NCBI GenBank assembly: GCA_947685225.1
Contig: CANTUV010000015.1
Location: 9,548,001-9,612,000, forward strand
DNA: 64,000 bases
DNA from: Garcia nutans
Lineage: Eukaryota; Streptophyta; Magnoliopsida; Malpighiales; Euphorbiaceae
Direction of reading: 5' to 3'
Below the pieces are notes generated by a model, which saw only the letters and a program-made list of their open reading frames with translations, did not search any database and was not told the DNA's origin. Positions 11,339 to 20,929 of the stretch are shown piece by piece (positions within the stretch are counted from its first letter, which is position 1; each line of letters opens with the position of its first letter). The translations under genes were made by a program, and so were the position numbers.

Positions 11339-14141
11339 TGTAACACCCCTTCCCAACCTACATATGTAAGCTGAGTAGAAGCGCCACACTAACCTAATGT
11401 TGCTACCAATTTTACTTAGTCAAATTTTAGTTCCGATTTTTACAAAATTTTTGCCATAGTTTCGCCTAAAAATTGAGTCCCAAGTGTCGACAAAACCGGT
11501 TTTTTTCTTATTTTTAAAAACATTTTACACAAACCAATGCAAACAAAATCATTCTCAGTACACTCCCAATAAATCCCCCTTGTAACCTCAACTACAACCT
11601 GCAAAAAGGATTTACACTTCTAGTACAACATAAAATAAAGGTTTTGGGACAACCCCCATATTTAAATATTACACAGCGGAAGTTATAAAATATTTACATA
11701 TTTACAAATTCATATACATCAAAACTCAAGTTTTACAACACATAAAATTTATAAATGATTGGCAAGTCTGCTCTGATCTTTAAGCTCCCAAAATGGATTC
11801 TTCAAGGTCTACTCTCACTAGGTCTTGATGAACTCTCGGGTTCAACTCTATCCACTCTACTACCTGCGCGATTAAACACTATCGCGCTAAGCCAATGGCT
11901 TAGTAAGATAAAACATGCTAACGGTATGCTTTAATGAAATGCAATGCCACATATGTTATTGATAAGATCAACATAATAAATATAAAGTTAACCACACAAT
12001 TATGCATTTCACAAATTATAGTCATATGAGCATACCACATTTCAACATCTTTTCACATTCAACATTAATAAATCATACTCCATAACCAACATCTCATTTC
12101 ATTAAACTCATAACATTATTTAGGACATTCATATAACCTTGACACCTATGGGCCCAACAAGTATTTAATACGATATTCAGAGTTCAGAGTTACTGCTTTG
12201 GTTCATAGTCACAATAATCACGCCCGTAGGCATTGTATATACATGTATCTCTATCCATGGATAGTGTAACAGACCCAGTCTCTTGGATCATCAACTCAAC
12301 ACATATGAGGAGATCCTCAACCCGGCAAGACTGTTACAAATCATGTATCTCATAGTGTAACAGACCCAGTCTCTTGGACCATCAACTCAACACCTATGAG
12401 GAGGTCCTCAACCCGGCAAGACTGTTACCTTTCATCATTTCTTAGGCATGCCACCCAAATCCAGAACTCTGAAACTGAATAACATATTAAACAAACAATT
12501 CATTTCCATTCTCAATTCTCATCACATTTAGGCAAACATGCCTTCTTTCTTTCAATTACATCATCTTAGCCAATAACAATGGCTTCACATTTCATTTCAT
12601 AATATAACATCTCATTATTCAAGTATATATATATATATCTCATCCATGATCACATTATATCTCACATAGCATCATTCATAAATATCAACATTTCATTCCA
12701 CATTACTCATGAAACACATTACCATTCACAATGCACAACATAACATTGTTCAATCTCAACAATGCAATTAGGGCAAAGAACAATTGATTATAACATTCAT
12801 TGATTCAAGTGTGTTTAAAGTGTTTAGGGTTAGGTTTAAGGACCAACCTACCTTTGGAGAACCAAAGCAATGCAAGAAGAACAAAGAATTAAAACCCTAA
12901 CCATAAATAGTACATTCTGGTTTTAAACTCCATTTTATCCTTATTTTGAAAAATTGTATAAAATAATATACTTGACTAAAAATTATAAAATTTTTACAGA
13001 ATTTAGTTTTGTATCTTAAAATCATTCCTTTAAAATTTCAGATCAAACTGAACACAAATTCTTGGTCAAATAGTTCACCTAACCAGACTGCCCCAATTGC
13101 CCTGCATCCTGGAAGCAGTTCTGAACTTTGTGAATTCCATAAATCAAATTCAATCAACGTGGTTCCAAATTATTTTTCTCAAATACTAGACTCACTAAGC
13201 AACAACATATCCAAAATTCAATTGAATATGATTTTTCTACATTTTATTAAAAATCCCGAAATATAGCTGTCCCAGTTAAGGTACCTGCTGGAACAGGTCT
13301 AATGAAAATAATTTTTCTAAACTCATAACCATTCCAAAATCGAATCAACATATTTTTCAGTCATTCTAGACTCATAGAGGCACAACATATCAAATATTCA
13401 CTTCAAGAACATTTTTCTAAAATTAATTAAAAATCATACAAGTCACAGCCTTTACTAATCCTAAAACAGAAACAATTTCACTAAACACCAATCTTACTCT
13501 TCCATCACCAACACCAACCCAACTTCTCATCTATCAAGCAAAATCAATACTTACAATCATACCATAAGCAACTTAATCATACCACTTCAAAAGAATTGAA
13601 GAAATTAGAGAAAAGATCTTACCTTAGTTAAAAACTTCTTAAATCAACACTTGAACACTTAATCTTTCTTCAATTTAAGCTTGAAATCATCAAAACCATC
13701 ACTTGTCTCTTTCTTTCTCTTTGGCTATGGAGGGCCGGCCATCAACAAGAAGAAGAAGAAGAAATGATGAAGAAAACACAAATCAAACCTTCTTTAAATA
13801 TCCACCATGTGATTTTATCCAAGCAATTACCAAAGTGCCCTTATTCACATAATTATCTTTTTGTCTTATATGTGCCCAATTAAGTAATTTACCAATCTCA
13901 AATAAATATCTTCTCTTGCATTGACCAAGCCTTTTGACCACTTTATATGTCATATATATTAACATATACACAACATATAAATTTGTCTCTAAACCCTATT
14001 TCTTCCCAAAATACATATACATATACTTTCTCTTCTCAATTTCTTTTCTCTTACAATTTAACACATATATTCAATCCAATATATAACAATAACAACAACA
14101 ACAATATGCAAAACTTCTAGGGCATAAATGAGGATATTACA
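11339..14141 (-). mobile_element. Solo gypsy LTR (2803 bp), reverse, inserted in the Sirevirus 3' LTR
   Basis: It begins TGTAACACCCC and ends GAGGATATTACA, with the 5 bp duplication TTCAC on both sides (11334-11338 and 14142-14146). Removing it and one TTCAC restores LTR continuity with the 5' copy. Family landmarks in reverse: the GCGCGAT/ATCGCGC hairpin at 11866-11887; two tandem repeat units at about 12264-12428 (GTAACAGACCCAGTCTCTTG to CAAGACTGTTAC); a CTTACC splice-donor-like site at 13618-13623; a ggccggcc at about 13732-13740; and an (AAC)n tract at about 14088-14104. No internal domain, so it is the product of LTR-LTR recombination. No coding potential. Confidence 0.93.
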
Positions 14142-14803
14142 TTCACGATCAGAAACCTGACCTCAGTCGTTACTGCACTTTAATGAAGAGCGACCGTCCC
14201 AAGTTATGGACGACCGCTACTCAAGCAACTCAAATCATTCTAATCACAGTAAGGTTCGCGGTGACAAGAACGGTGAATGACATGGCCTCACTTGCTGCTG
14301 TAGCGACCGCACATTCATATTCGCGACCGCTCTGCCAATACAGGAGAAAATTGCTTAAAGAGACAGTAGTGTTCGCGTCCTCAGGTGCGTCCAGAAGTTC
14401 AACGCGAGTATCTCACTTTGACCGCGAGATGTTACCTAGGGCGACCGCGACATTCAAATTTTGGCGGACATCTCTTCTGCCCTGTCAGAGAATGCCACGT
14501 GACATGACCGTTAAAAACCCACTTCAACATTCAAAAAGGGCGACTGCACCTTGGTGATGCGCGACCGTCTCGACAACCACAGTATGGGCAAGATTCCAGC
14601 TACAGAGCACTCAAATTCGACCGTTGAAGCTTTTTTAAATTCAGCGACCGTGCCTTGTTCAAGGACGACCGCGTGTGACAATAGCGCGACCATCCTTATA
14701 TGAAGGACGACCGGGAAATGCTTCGGACAGTTTAATAAAGAAGGTCTAAAACTGCCAAGACTTAATTCTTACTTTCAATAACGGCTAGTAAGACCACATT
14801 GGC

Positions 14804-14811
14804 TATAAATA
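14804..14811 (+). promoter_or_regulatory. TATA box of the Sirevirus 3' LTR
   Basis: TATAAATA at the same relative position as 3239-3246 in the 5' LTR. From here transcription would read out into the flanking transposase remnant. Confidence 0.5.
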
Positions 14812-15418
14812 CAATGCTTCTACAAGAAAAGAAAAAGACAAGAAGCAAGAAAATAGATTTTGATAGCCAAGCAACAAATTTTCTTTTACTTAAACTTACA
14901 TTTGAATTGTAATGAATGTTAAGTGTAAGCATTGAAAACACCATTGTATAAGTTTGAGTGTAAGCTTGGAAAAACACTTGGGTTGTGAGAGTAAGCCTTG
15001 TAAAACTCTTGTTTGGGTTGTGAGAGTGAGCCTTAAAAACTCCTTTAAAGGTTCTTGAGTGTAAGCCTTAGAAAAACACTTGTGAAGTTAGGTGTGAACT
15101 TGTGAAAACACCAAAGTTGGAAGTGAGCTTGTAAAAACTTCAAAGATGAGTGGAACCTTAACAAGTTGTTAAGGAAGTGGATGTAGGATTGAAGTAAAAT
15201 CCGAACCACTATTAATATTGTGTATTCTTTCTTTCTTTCATTACTCAACCAACTCACTATTCCGCATTTCTAATTTGTTGAGTTTTTTAATTGTCATTTT
15301 TTCTAGAGGAAACCAATTCACCCCCCCCTCTTGGTTGCCATCTTGGGACAACAAATATATATGTAAAAGTTAAAAGTTTACAATTATCATATACTAATTA
15401 TCTTGATTTTTTTTGCAG

Positions 15419-16376
15419 AAATATTTTTACTGGGACCAGGCTATTGATAGCCTAGTCCAAATTGCCTTCATGAAGAAGGCAGTTATTTGCTACAGTGATA
15501 TGTTGAGCGAGGTGAAGGCTGTAGGGAAGAAGCCTTTATTTATTGATGATCAGTTATAGGCCAACTTGCAGGCTCAGTGGAGCTCTCCCAAGGGGCAGGC
15601 ACATTCTACCATTACCTCTTAGAACAGGATGTCCAATGTTGTGGATGTTATAGGTCCATTCACAAATACGGGAGGCAACAGATCACATTACAATCATGGT
15701 CGTACACTCGTAAGTATAATAATATTTTTTTAATATATTTCAATTTGTATTTTTCATGTTATTAAACTAAACATTTTTTCATTAATTAGGAGTCTATCGT
15801 GGGTCAGTCGTCGAGCAGCTATGAGCTGTTTGTGCATATGCACACCCGGGATCACGATGGTTATTCATTTCTGGATCGACGATCCCATGATATAAATGTA
15901 AGTAATTCTATAATTTTTTTTTATTTTTAAAATTAAAATTTAAAATATAAAGTTAATAATATTTTTTCTATTAAACATGATCCTTTCATTTCTCGGGAGG
16001 AGGCCTCTCAGTCTGACACGCCTGTTGACTATGATAACTTATTTAGATTTACTGTGCGTGGAGAGAAGAAGAAGTTGTATGGACTTGGCTCACAGTATAT
16101 CAGCACAACTTCTTCTTCTTAGTCTACTAGTGCATCTATTTTACGAGAGGAGATTGAGCATTTGAAGGAGCAGTTGGCAGAGCATGATCGGACTGTTCAT
16201 CAGCAGATCCAAGAGCAGGTGGAGGCTCAGGTTCATACTCAAATCTAGAAGGAAATGCAGACTGATGTGCAAAAGTTTATCCGTTATGCGAGGAACCTTC
16301 TATCCATTATGATAGTTTTTGCCTGGTGGTGCTCCTCTAACTCCACCTTCACCGCCTCCTTCTTCTATTTAATTTT
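15419..16376 (+). pseudogene. En/Spm-type plant transposase remnant, 3' exons
   Basis: Continuation of the gene at 1800-2350. Exon 15419-15709 follows a T-rich TTTTGCAG acceptor and ends at a GTAAGT donor. Exon 15790-15897 follows ATTAG and ends before GTAAGT. A last exon runs from about 15975, where the acceptor is degraded. Translation gives WDQAIDSLVQIAF, a stop, TNTGGNRSHYNHGRTL, then SSSYELFVHMHTRDHDGYSF, then DNLFRFTVRGEKKKLYGLG and a Gln/Glu-rich coiled-coil (EEIEHLKEQLAEHDRTVHQQ). The GGxRSH and YELFxHxHTR motifs are typical of plant En/Spm transposase-associated proteins. Several in-frame stops and a lost splice site make it a pseudogene. Confidence 0.7.
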
Positions 16377-16640
16377 AGTTTTTTTATAAAAATACTTTGT
16401 ATTTTAATTTCATACTTTTTCTATGCATTTTATTGTTTTTATGTCTATTTATTTTATATTTGTTTATTTATTACATTACTTTTTACTTAAATATAAATTT
16501 TATTTTTATATTTTTTATTATTTTTAATATTAATTCATTCATAAATTTATATATACATTACAAAAATTAAAAAGAATAATCAAAAAATATATTTTAAATA
16601 TCAAAAATAATTATATATTATAAAAAAATAATTCATTTTT
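16377..16640. other. AT-rich sequence with no recognisable gene
   Basis: Very A+T-rich DNA following the transposase remnant, containing poly(T) runs and no ORF or RNA-gene signature. It is probably the 3' untranslated part of the transposon. Confidence 0.4.
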
Positions 16641-17095
16641 TTTCTAACAGATTATATTTTTTGTTGGCAATTTGGATTGACGACACCGACAAAATTTTTG
16701 AGGGAAAGTGAATATTCCATCGGTATTGCTGACAGAAGTTTTTGCCGGTATTACTGACAAAATAGTTTTTAGTTTTTAGTTGGTAGTTGGAAATATATTT
16801 ATGTATTTTTTGTTGGTATTATCAACAGAAATAATTTTAATTGGTAATTTTCGTTGGTAAATTCCCTTCTATCTGTAAATATTGCCAACTACATTTCTGT
16901 CAAAAAATACCGATAGAAAAATATTTATCGGCATTTTACCTATAGATAGTTGTTTTTGTTGACTTTTCCTTTACCAGCAAAGAGTATGGCTACATATTTT
17001 TTTTTTATCGATAATCTATTGGTAAATATGATTACTGACAAAAAAATAAGAATTACCGATGGATTTTTTCATCGGTAATCGGGTACATTCTTTTA
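16640..17095. repeat. CACTA-like subterminal repeat region
   Basis: A dense mix of direct and inverted short motifs of the type ACCGACAAAA, TACCGATAGAAAA, CATCGGTATT and ACCGATGG. It includes an inverted pair near 17064-17090 (attaccgatgg ... catcggtaat). Such subterminal arrays bind transposase in En/Spm elements, and the location just downstream of a transposase remnant fits. A canonical CACTA terminal inverted repeat was not found, so the exact end is unknown. Confidence 0.5.
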
Positions 17096-17107
17096 TTGAT
17101 TGATTTA

Positions 17108-18936
17108 TATGAAAATGTCAACAATTCCAACTGCATGGAAATTTGAACCATTTATCTCCCGAGGAATTGCATTCTATATCTTTGCCCTGGCCATTTATGA
17201 CTTGGGGAATAGATATTGATGCAAGAAAGGACCCCTTGAAGCTAGCAAGTGAACCAATCACTAGGAGCAAGGCAAAGAGATATCAAGCTAGCATGGCTTT
17301 GCATATTCAAGAAGAGATTTCCAAAGAGCTTCAAGAATTATCATTCAAGAAGATGGAGATGGAGCTGCAAGGAAGGCCTAAATATATCATGGTTCTAGAA
17401 GCATGCAATGGAAGCTAAGAAGGAGCCTTTGAAGGCTATTTTTAAGCCTAGGCCGAAACTACCAAGGAAGAGTCAAAGCTTGATCAATCTTATTTCCATG
17501 CACATGCATGCACATTCATGGATGCAAGTTGGCCGAATTCCAAGGGAGTTTGTTGCACCCCTTGGCCGAATCTTCATAGTTAGTTAGAGGGGATATTTTT
17601 GTTATTTTGCGGTCCCCATCCTTTTATTTTAATTAGTTAAGTTGTTTTGACTTTGTCAAATCCTATTCTTGTTGGGTTTTTGGAAGTGTTTTCCCATACA
17701 AGCCTAGGATCCTTCTAGAATGTTTTAGTCTTAATTTTTCATATGCAATTAGGAATTTTGTAACCCTTATTTAAGGGCACTATTAGGCCGAATTGGGGAC
17801 ACCATTATTATTAAAGAAATTTTTGAATTCTTCTACAAGTTCTTCTTGTGAATTTTCGTGTGAGAGAGATTAGAGTGGATTCTTTAATTCTTTCTTTGCA
17901 TCAAGAATTTGGTTTACTTATCAACGAGAGTTGTGGCATTTTCCTTCTTCTTACCAACTAAATCCTTCAATTATAGTGAGTTCGCGTCTCTTTATAGGCG
18001 TTGGGTTCCTTAGGAGGTGATTATCAAGTTTCAAGGAGTTTGCTACCATTGTTATACGTTGGGTTTGCTGCCATCGTTGCTAAGGGTCCGCGTCAGATAT
18101 CATTGGGGAGATTCATCTAACAACTTCAAATGGTCACTGATATATAGTAGTGGCAATCATCTACTTTTTAAAGTGGATTGAAGCCGAATCTTTCAATAAA
18201 TTAGGGGCCAAGCAACTGACACAGTTTATGGAAAGAAGCCTCATCTGTAGATATGGAGTCCCACGCAGTATAATGTTAAATAATGGGGTGTAGTTTCAAG
18301 GGGCTGTTAAGGATTTATTTGCCAAGTATCAGATCAGTCATCATCGATCCTTCCCATACATACCAAAAGCTAATCGTGCGGTAAAAGTGGCTAATAAAAT
18401 GGTTAAGCAAATTCTTTCCAAAATGACCAAGACATACGAGGATTGGTCATAGATGCTCCTATTTGCTTTGTAGGGGTATATAACAAGTGTTTGAATGCCA
18501 ACCAAAATGACACTATTTTCTTTATTGTATAGGATGGAGGCAGTCTTACCCATTGAAATTAAGGTAAAATCCCTAAGGGTGGTCATAGAAGCTAAGTTGC
18601 CAAAGATAGAATGGGTACTAAGCAAATACATACAGTTGGCTATATTGAAAGAAAGGAGGTTGAAGGCATTATATCATTATTAGCTTTAACAAAGAAAGAT
18701 AGTTGGATCTTACAATAAAAAAGTTCATGTTAGAAGATTTAAGGCTGGTAATCTAGTGATAAAACAGTGCAAAACAAATGTTCCTGATTTAAGAGGGAAG
18801 TTTAGACCAAGTTGGAAAGGCCCTATATTGTGAAAGAGGTAATGAAGAAAGGCACAGTTAAATTGTCAGACATGGATGGAAATGAGTTTAGTGAACCAAT
18901 AAACATAGAGAGACTAAATAAGTTTTATGTTTAAAA
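17108..18936 (+). pseudogene. Tat-lineage gypsy integrase, 5'-truncated and split by a solo LTR
   Basis: The 3' part of a pol gene. 17116-17216 reads CQQFQLHGNLNHLSPEEL, then PWPFMTWGIDI. After the solo LTR (17217-18095) the frame resumes IGEIHLTTSNGH at 18101. The integrase core follows with stops (LGAKQLTQFMERSLICRYGVP, HHRSFPYIPKANRAVKVANK), then RMEAVLPIEIKVKSLRVV and KLPKIEWVLSKY. A C-terminal region (RGKFRPSWKGPI, SEPINIERLNKFYV) ends at about 18936. The pattern YGMEAVLPVE...SLRV followed by GPY and KKYYV is characteristic of the Tat/Ogre clade. Everything upstream (gag, protease, RT, RNase H) is missing; the boundary lies near the CACTA-like repeats. Confidence 0.8.
17217..18095 (+). 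mobile_element. Solo LTR (879 bp) inserted in the Tat integrase
   Basis: It begins TGATGCAAGAAAGG and ends GTCCGCGTCA, flanked by GATAT (17212-17216 and 18096-18100), and the integrase frame continues across it once it is removed. The first 200 bp read openly as KDPLKLASEPITRSKAKRYQ and on to 17418. That resembles the C-terminal tail (PITRSKAKR) of some gypsy pol proteins, so in the parent element pol probably ran into its 3' LTR. The rest has a promoter-like and leader-like layout (about 17770-18095). It belongs to a different family from the TGTAATATCC LTRs of this window. Confidence 0.88.
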
Positions 18937-19860
18937 TAAAAAAGAGGCTCACTATGTTGAAAACCCAAAAGGCGGGCTGGGCAACAATTATGGCTAAAAA
19001 AATAAGAGAAATTGCTAATTAGAAAACCCAAAGTGCTGGTTGGCAACAAGAGTAATTTTGTTTATGCTTGCTATATGTTTATGGTTGTTCCCAATTTAAT
19101 GAGACAGAGTTAATAATAAAACTGTTCCATATGCACCATTTCAAATATCAACCAAAAGGTTAAAATAAATCACATAATAGTAAAAAGTGATGACAAATCA
19201 TAATAAAAAGAAAATGTCTTTCATCCTAACATCATTTTATTTAACGATTGATAATTGCAGAATTCATAGAAGCCAGTAGGTATAACATACGGGCCAGCTC
19301 TGCCTTAGATGATCCAAGAAAGCTTTAGTCAGTAAGGGCATGTCTAGGTCAGCTATAAAATCAAAATCTTGAGGTTGAGTTCCATATTGGCGACTAAGGA
19401 GGTAAGGATCATAGCAAGTACCTCAGCGAAGAGTAGCAAGTGGAACGTACATCAAATATGTCCGAGTGGTTACATGGCTGATTTTCCACCAAGGCACTAA
19501 CCAGCAGATATTGATAACTACTCTTGAACTAATCTACTCGATCCATTTAGCATATGAAGAAGTAAGTCGAAGAAGTTTTCTTGCATAATGGTATCGAGGT
19601 AGGTATCTTGCATGATCTACAGTTGGAATGTCAAGCAAACAAAAGCGTTCTTGCAGCCAGACCTGAAAGAATGAAGATACATATATAAGAGCCTGCTAGG
19701 TTGAAAACCTGCAAGAGTAGCCTAGGCAAACATTAGGGAAGGCCACTAGTTTCGAAAACCCACAAGGGCAAACTATGCAAAAATTAGGATCATGATAAAA
19801 ATATAATAAAGCTTGCTAGTTCCGAAAATCTGCAAGAGTGGGCTAGAAAAAAATTAGAGC
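18937..19860 (+). repeat. Tat 3' noncoding region with dispersed GAAAACCC repeats
   Basis: About five copies of a motif of the form GAAAACCCxCAAGxGxGGGCTxGGCAA, at about 18958, 19022, 19692, 19750 and 19816. They lie between the integrase end and the antisense genes and partly intermingle with the last exon of the antisense DUF7745-like gene. Such repeats are familiar from the region after pol in Tat-lineage elements; function unknown. Confidence 0.5.
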
Positions 19861-20530
19861 AATAAATAAAGGATGACTTCAATTACAAAATTAAAAATGC
19901 AATTTAGGTAGTTACCTGAAGCAATAAAAGACCTCCAATCAGCCTTCACAAAGAACCTATTTTGAATTGATTCAACCCAACCATGGTTTCAGCTAAAATC
20001 AAAGGTACTGGTAAAAATTCTCCCTCCATTTGGTCCATAATGTCCACTACTTGCAAATCAATATCACTATCAGAGGAAATAAGTAAGAATTGACCAAGAA
20101 GACGTACGCAGAACATGTGCTCCCATGCTTTTGTGAGAGCCAAATAGGATGTGCGAAAATCGATAAAAGGGCCAAGTAAAATTTTCTCACCTCTGGTTAG
20201 TTGAAAAACTTTAGGTTTTGATATCTGGAATAGCATCTGCATTTTTTATGAGAGTTGGAAGACAATATAGGCAATGCTATTTGATGATCACTTGGATATC
20301 CAAGTATGGCTTCAAATTCTTCAATCATGGGACACAAATCAAAGTTGTTAATTTTAAAAGTCTTAGATTCCACATTCCAAAAGGAAACCATAGCATGCAA
20401 AATAGGTTGATTCAATTTGATATTTTAAAAACACTTCAAAGTATTAATTTGAGACCAAGATACTTATTCCTAATGACTAGCTTCAAGGGTCTTAAATAAA
20501 TCCCTCATCTTCTTTAAAATGGCTTTGATC
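19240..20530 (-). pseudogene. Antisense DUF7745-like gene of the Tat element, broken
   Basis: Read on the minus strand. 20415-20197 gives LHAMVSFWNVESKTFKI, then FDLCPMIEEFEAILGYP; 20160-19946 gives FIDFRTSYLALTKAWEHMF, then a segment ending VPLILAETMVGLNQFKIGSL; 19660-19540 gives VWLQERFCLLDIP, then YHYARKLLRL. The motif set (F(D)LCPTxEEF, QxExG...PVxLAET, WLxE) matches what I know as the DUF7745 domain encoded antisense in Tat-lineage retrotransposons and in legume and cotton host genes. Frames change between pieces, either at exon boundaries or by decay, and stops are present. No start codon can be fixed. It lies head-to-tail behind the plant-mobile-domain gene on the same strand. Confidence 0.6.
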
Positions 20531-20929
20531 ATGGTTAGATTCTTGAGAATTGAAAACTGCTTACCTTAGTAAAGGGACGGTTTAAAGATTATTTGCTTTG
20601 AATGGTCGTGGCTTTAGTTAGATTGGTGAGAAGGAAGAGGCACGGAGAAGGTTTAAACATATGATGAAGTGAAGACCAAGCTGCACAAAGAAGAGGGGAT
20701 TCAAGTCAGATTCATTTTGTGTAGCCTAATTTGTCTTGATTTTGTGAAAGTTTAATGCCTAATCCATGAAAAATCCATTTAAATGGATTTGTCATGGGCA
20801 CTGTATGTATATATATATATATCAAGTGTGCTAGAAAAGTATAAAAAAAAGTCAAAAGTAAAAGGTAGAAAATTTAATTTATTACTTTGTACAGTAATTT
20901 TATACAAGTTAATTATGAAATCACTAAGA

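Larger units (their letters stand above)
2385..15353 (+). mobile_element. Sirevirus-lineage Ty1/copia retrotransposon, near complete, with nested solo LTR
   Basis: LTRs start TGTTAGACA and end GGGACAACA at both ends, flanked by the 5 bp duplication AATAT (2380-2384 and 15354-15358). The order is LTR, initiator-Met PBS, gag, pol (PR-INT-RT-RH), U3-like module, third ORF, polypurine tract, LTR. Without the nested insertion and its extra TSD (2808 bp) the element is about 10.2 kb. Sirevirus assignment rests on the long coiled-coil after the gag zinc knuckle, the CG-rich repeated motifs in the LTR, and an ORF in the env position after pol. Lesions are few: a stop within gag, a gag-pol frame break, one frameshift and one stop in pol, two stops and a frameshift in the third ORF. 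It is therefore a fairly recent but defective copy. Confidence 0.95.
11142..15353 (+). repeat. Sirevirus 3' LTR, split by a solo LTR
   Basis: The LTR occupies 11142-11338 and 14147-15353, about 1404 bp once the insertion is removed, against 1407 bp for the 5' LTR. It ends GGGACAACA, then the AATAT duplication. Differences from the 5' copy are concentrated in the CG-rich motif array and are mostly C/T or G/A changes (for example gcggtcgc against gcggttgc), as expected from methylated CpG decay. Confidence 0.93.
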
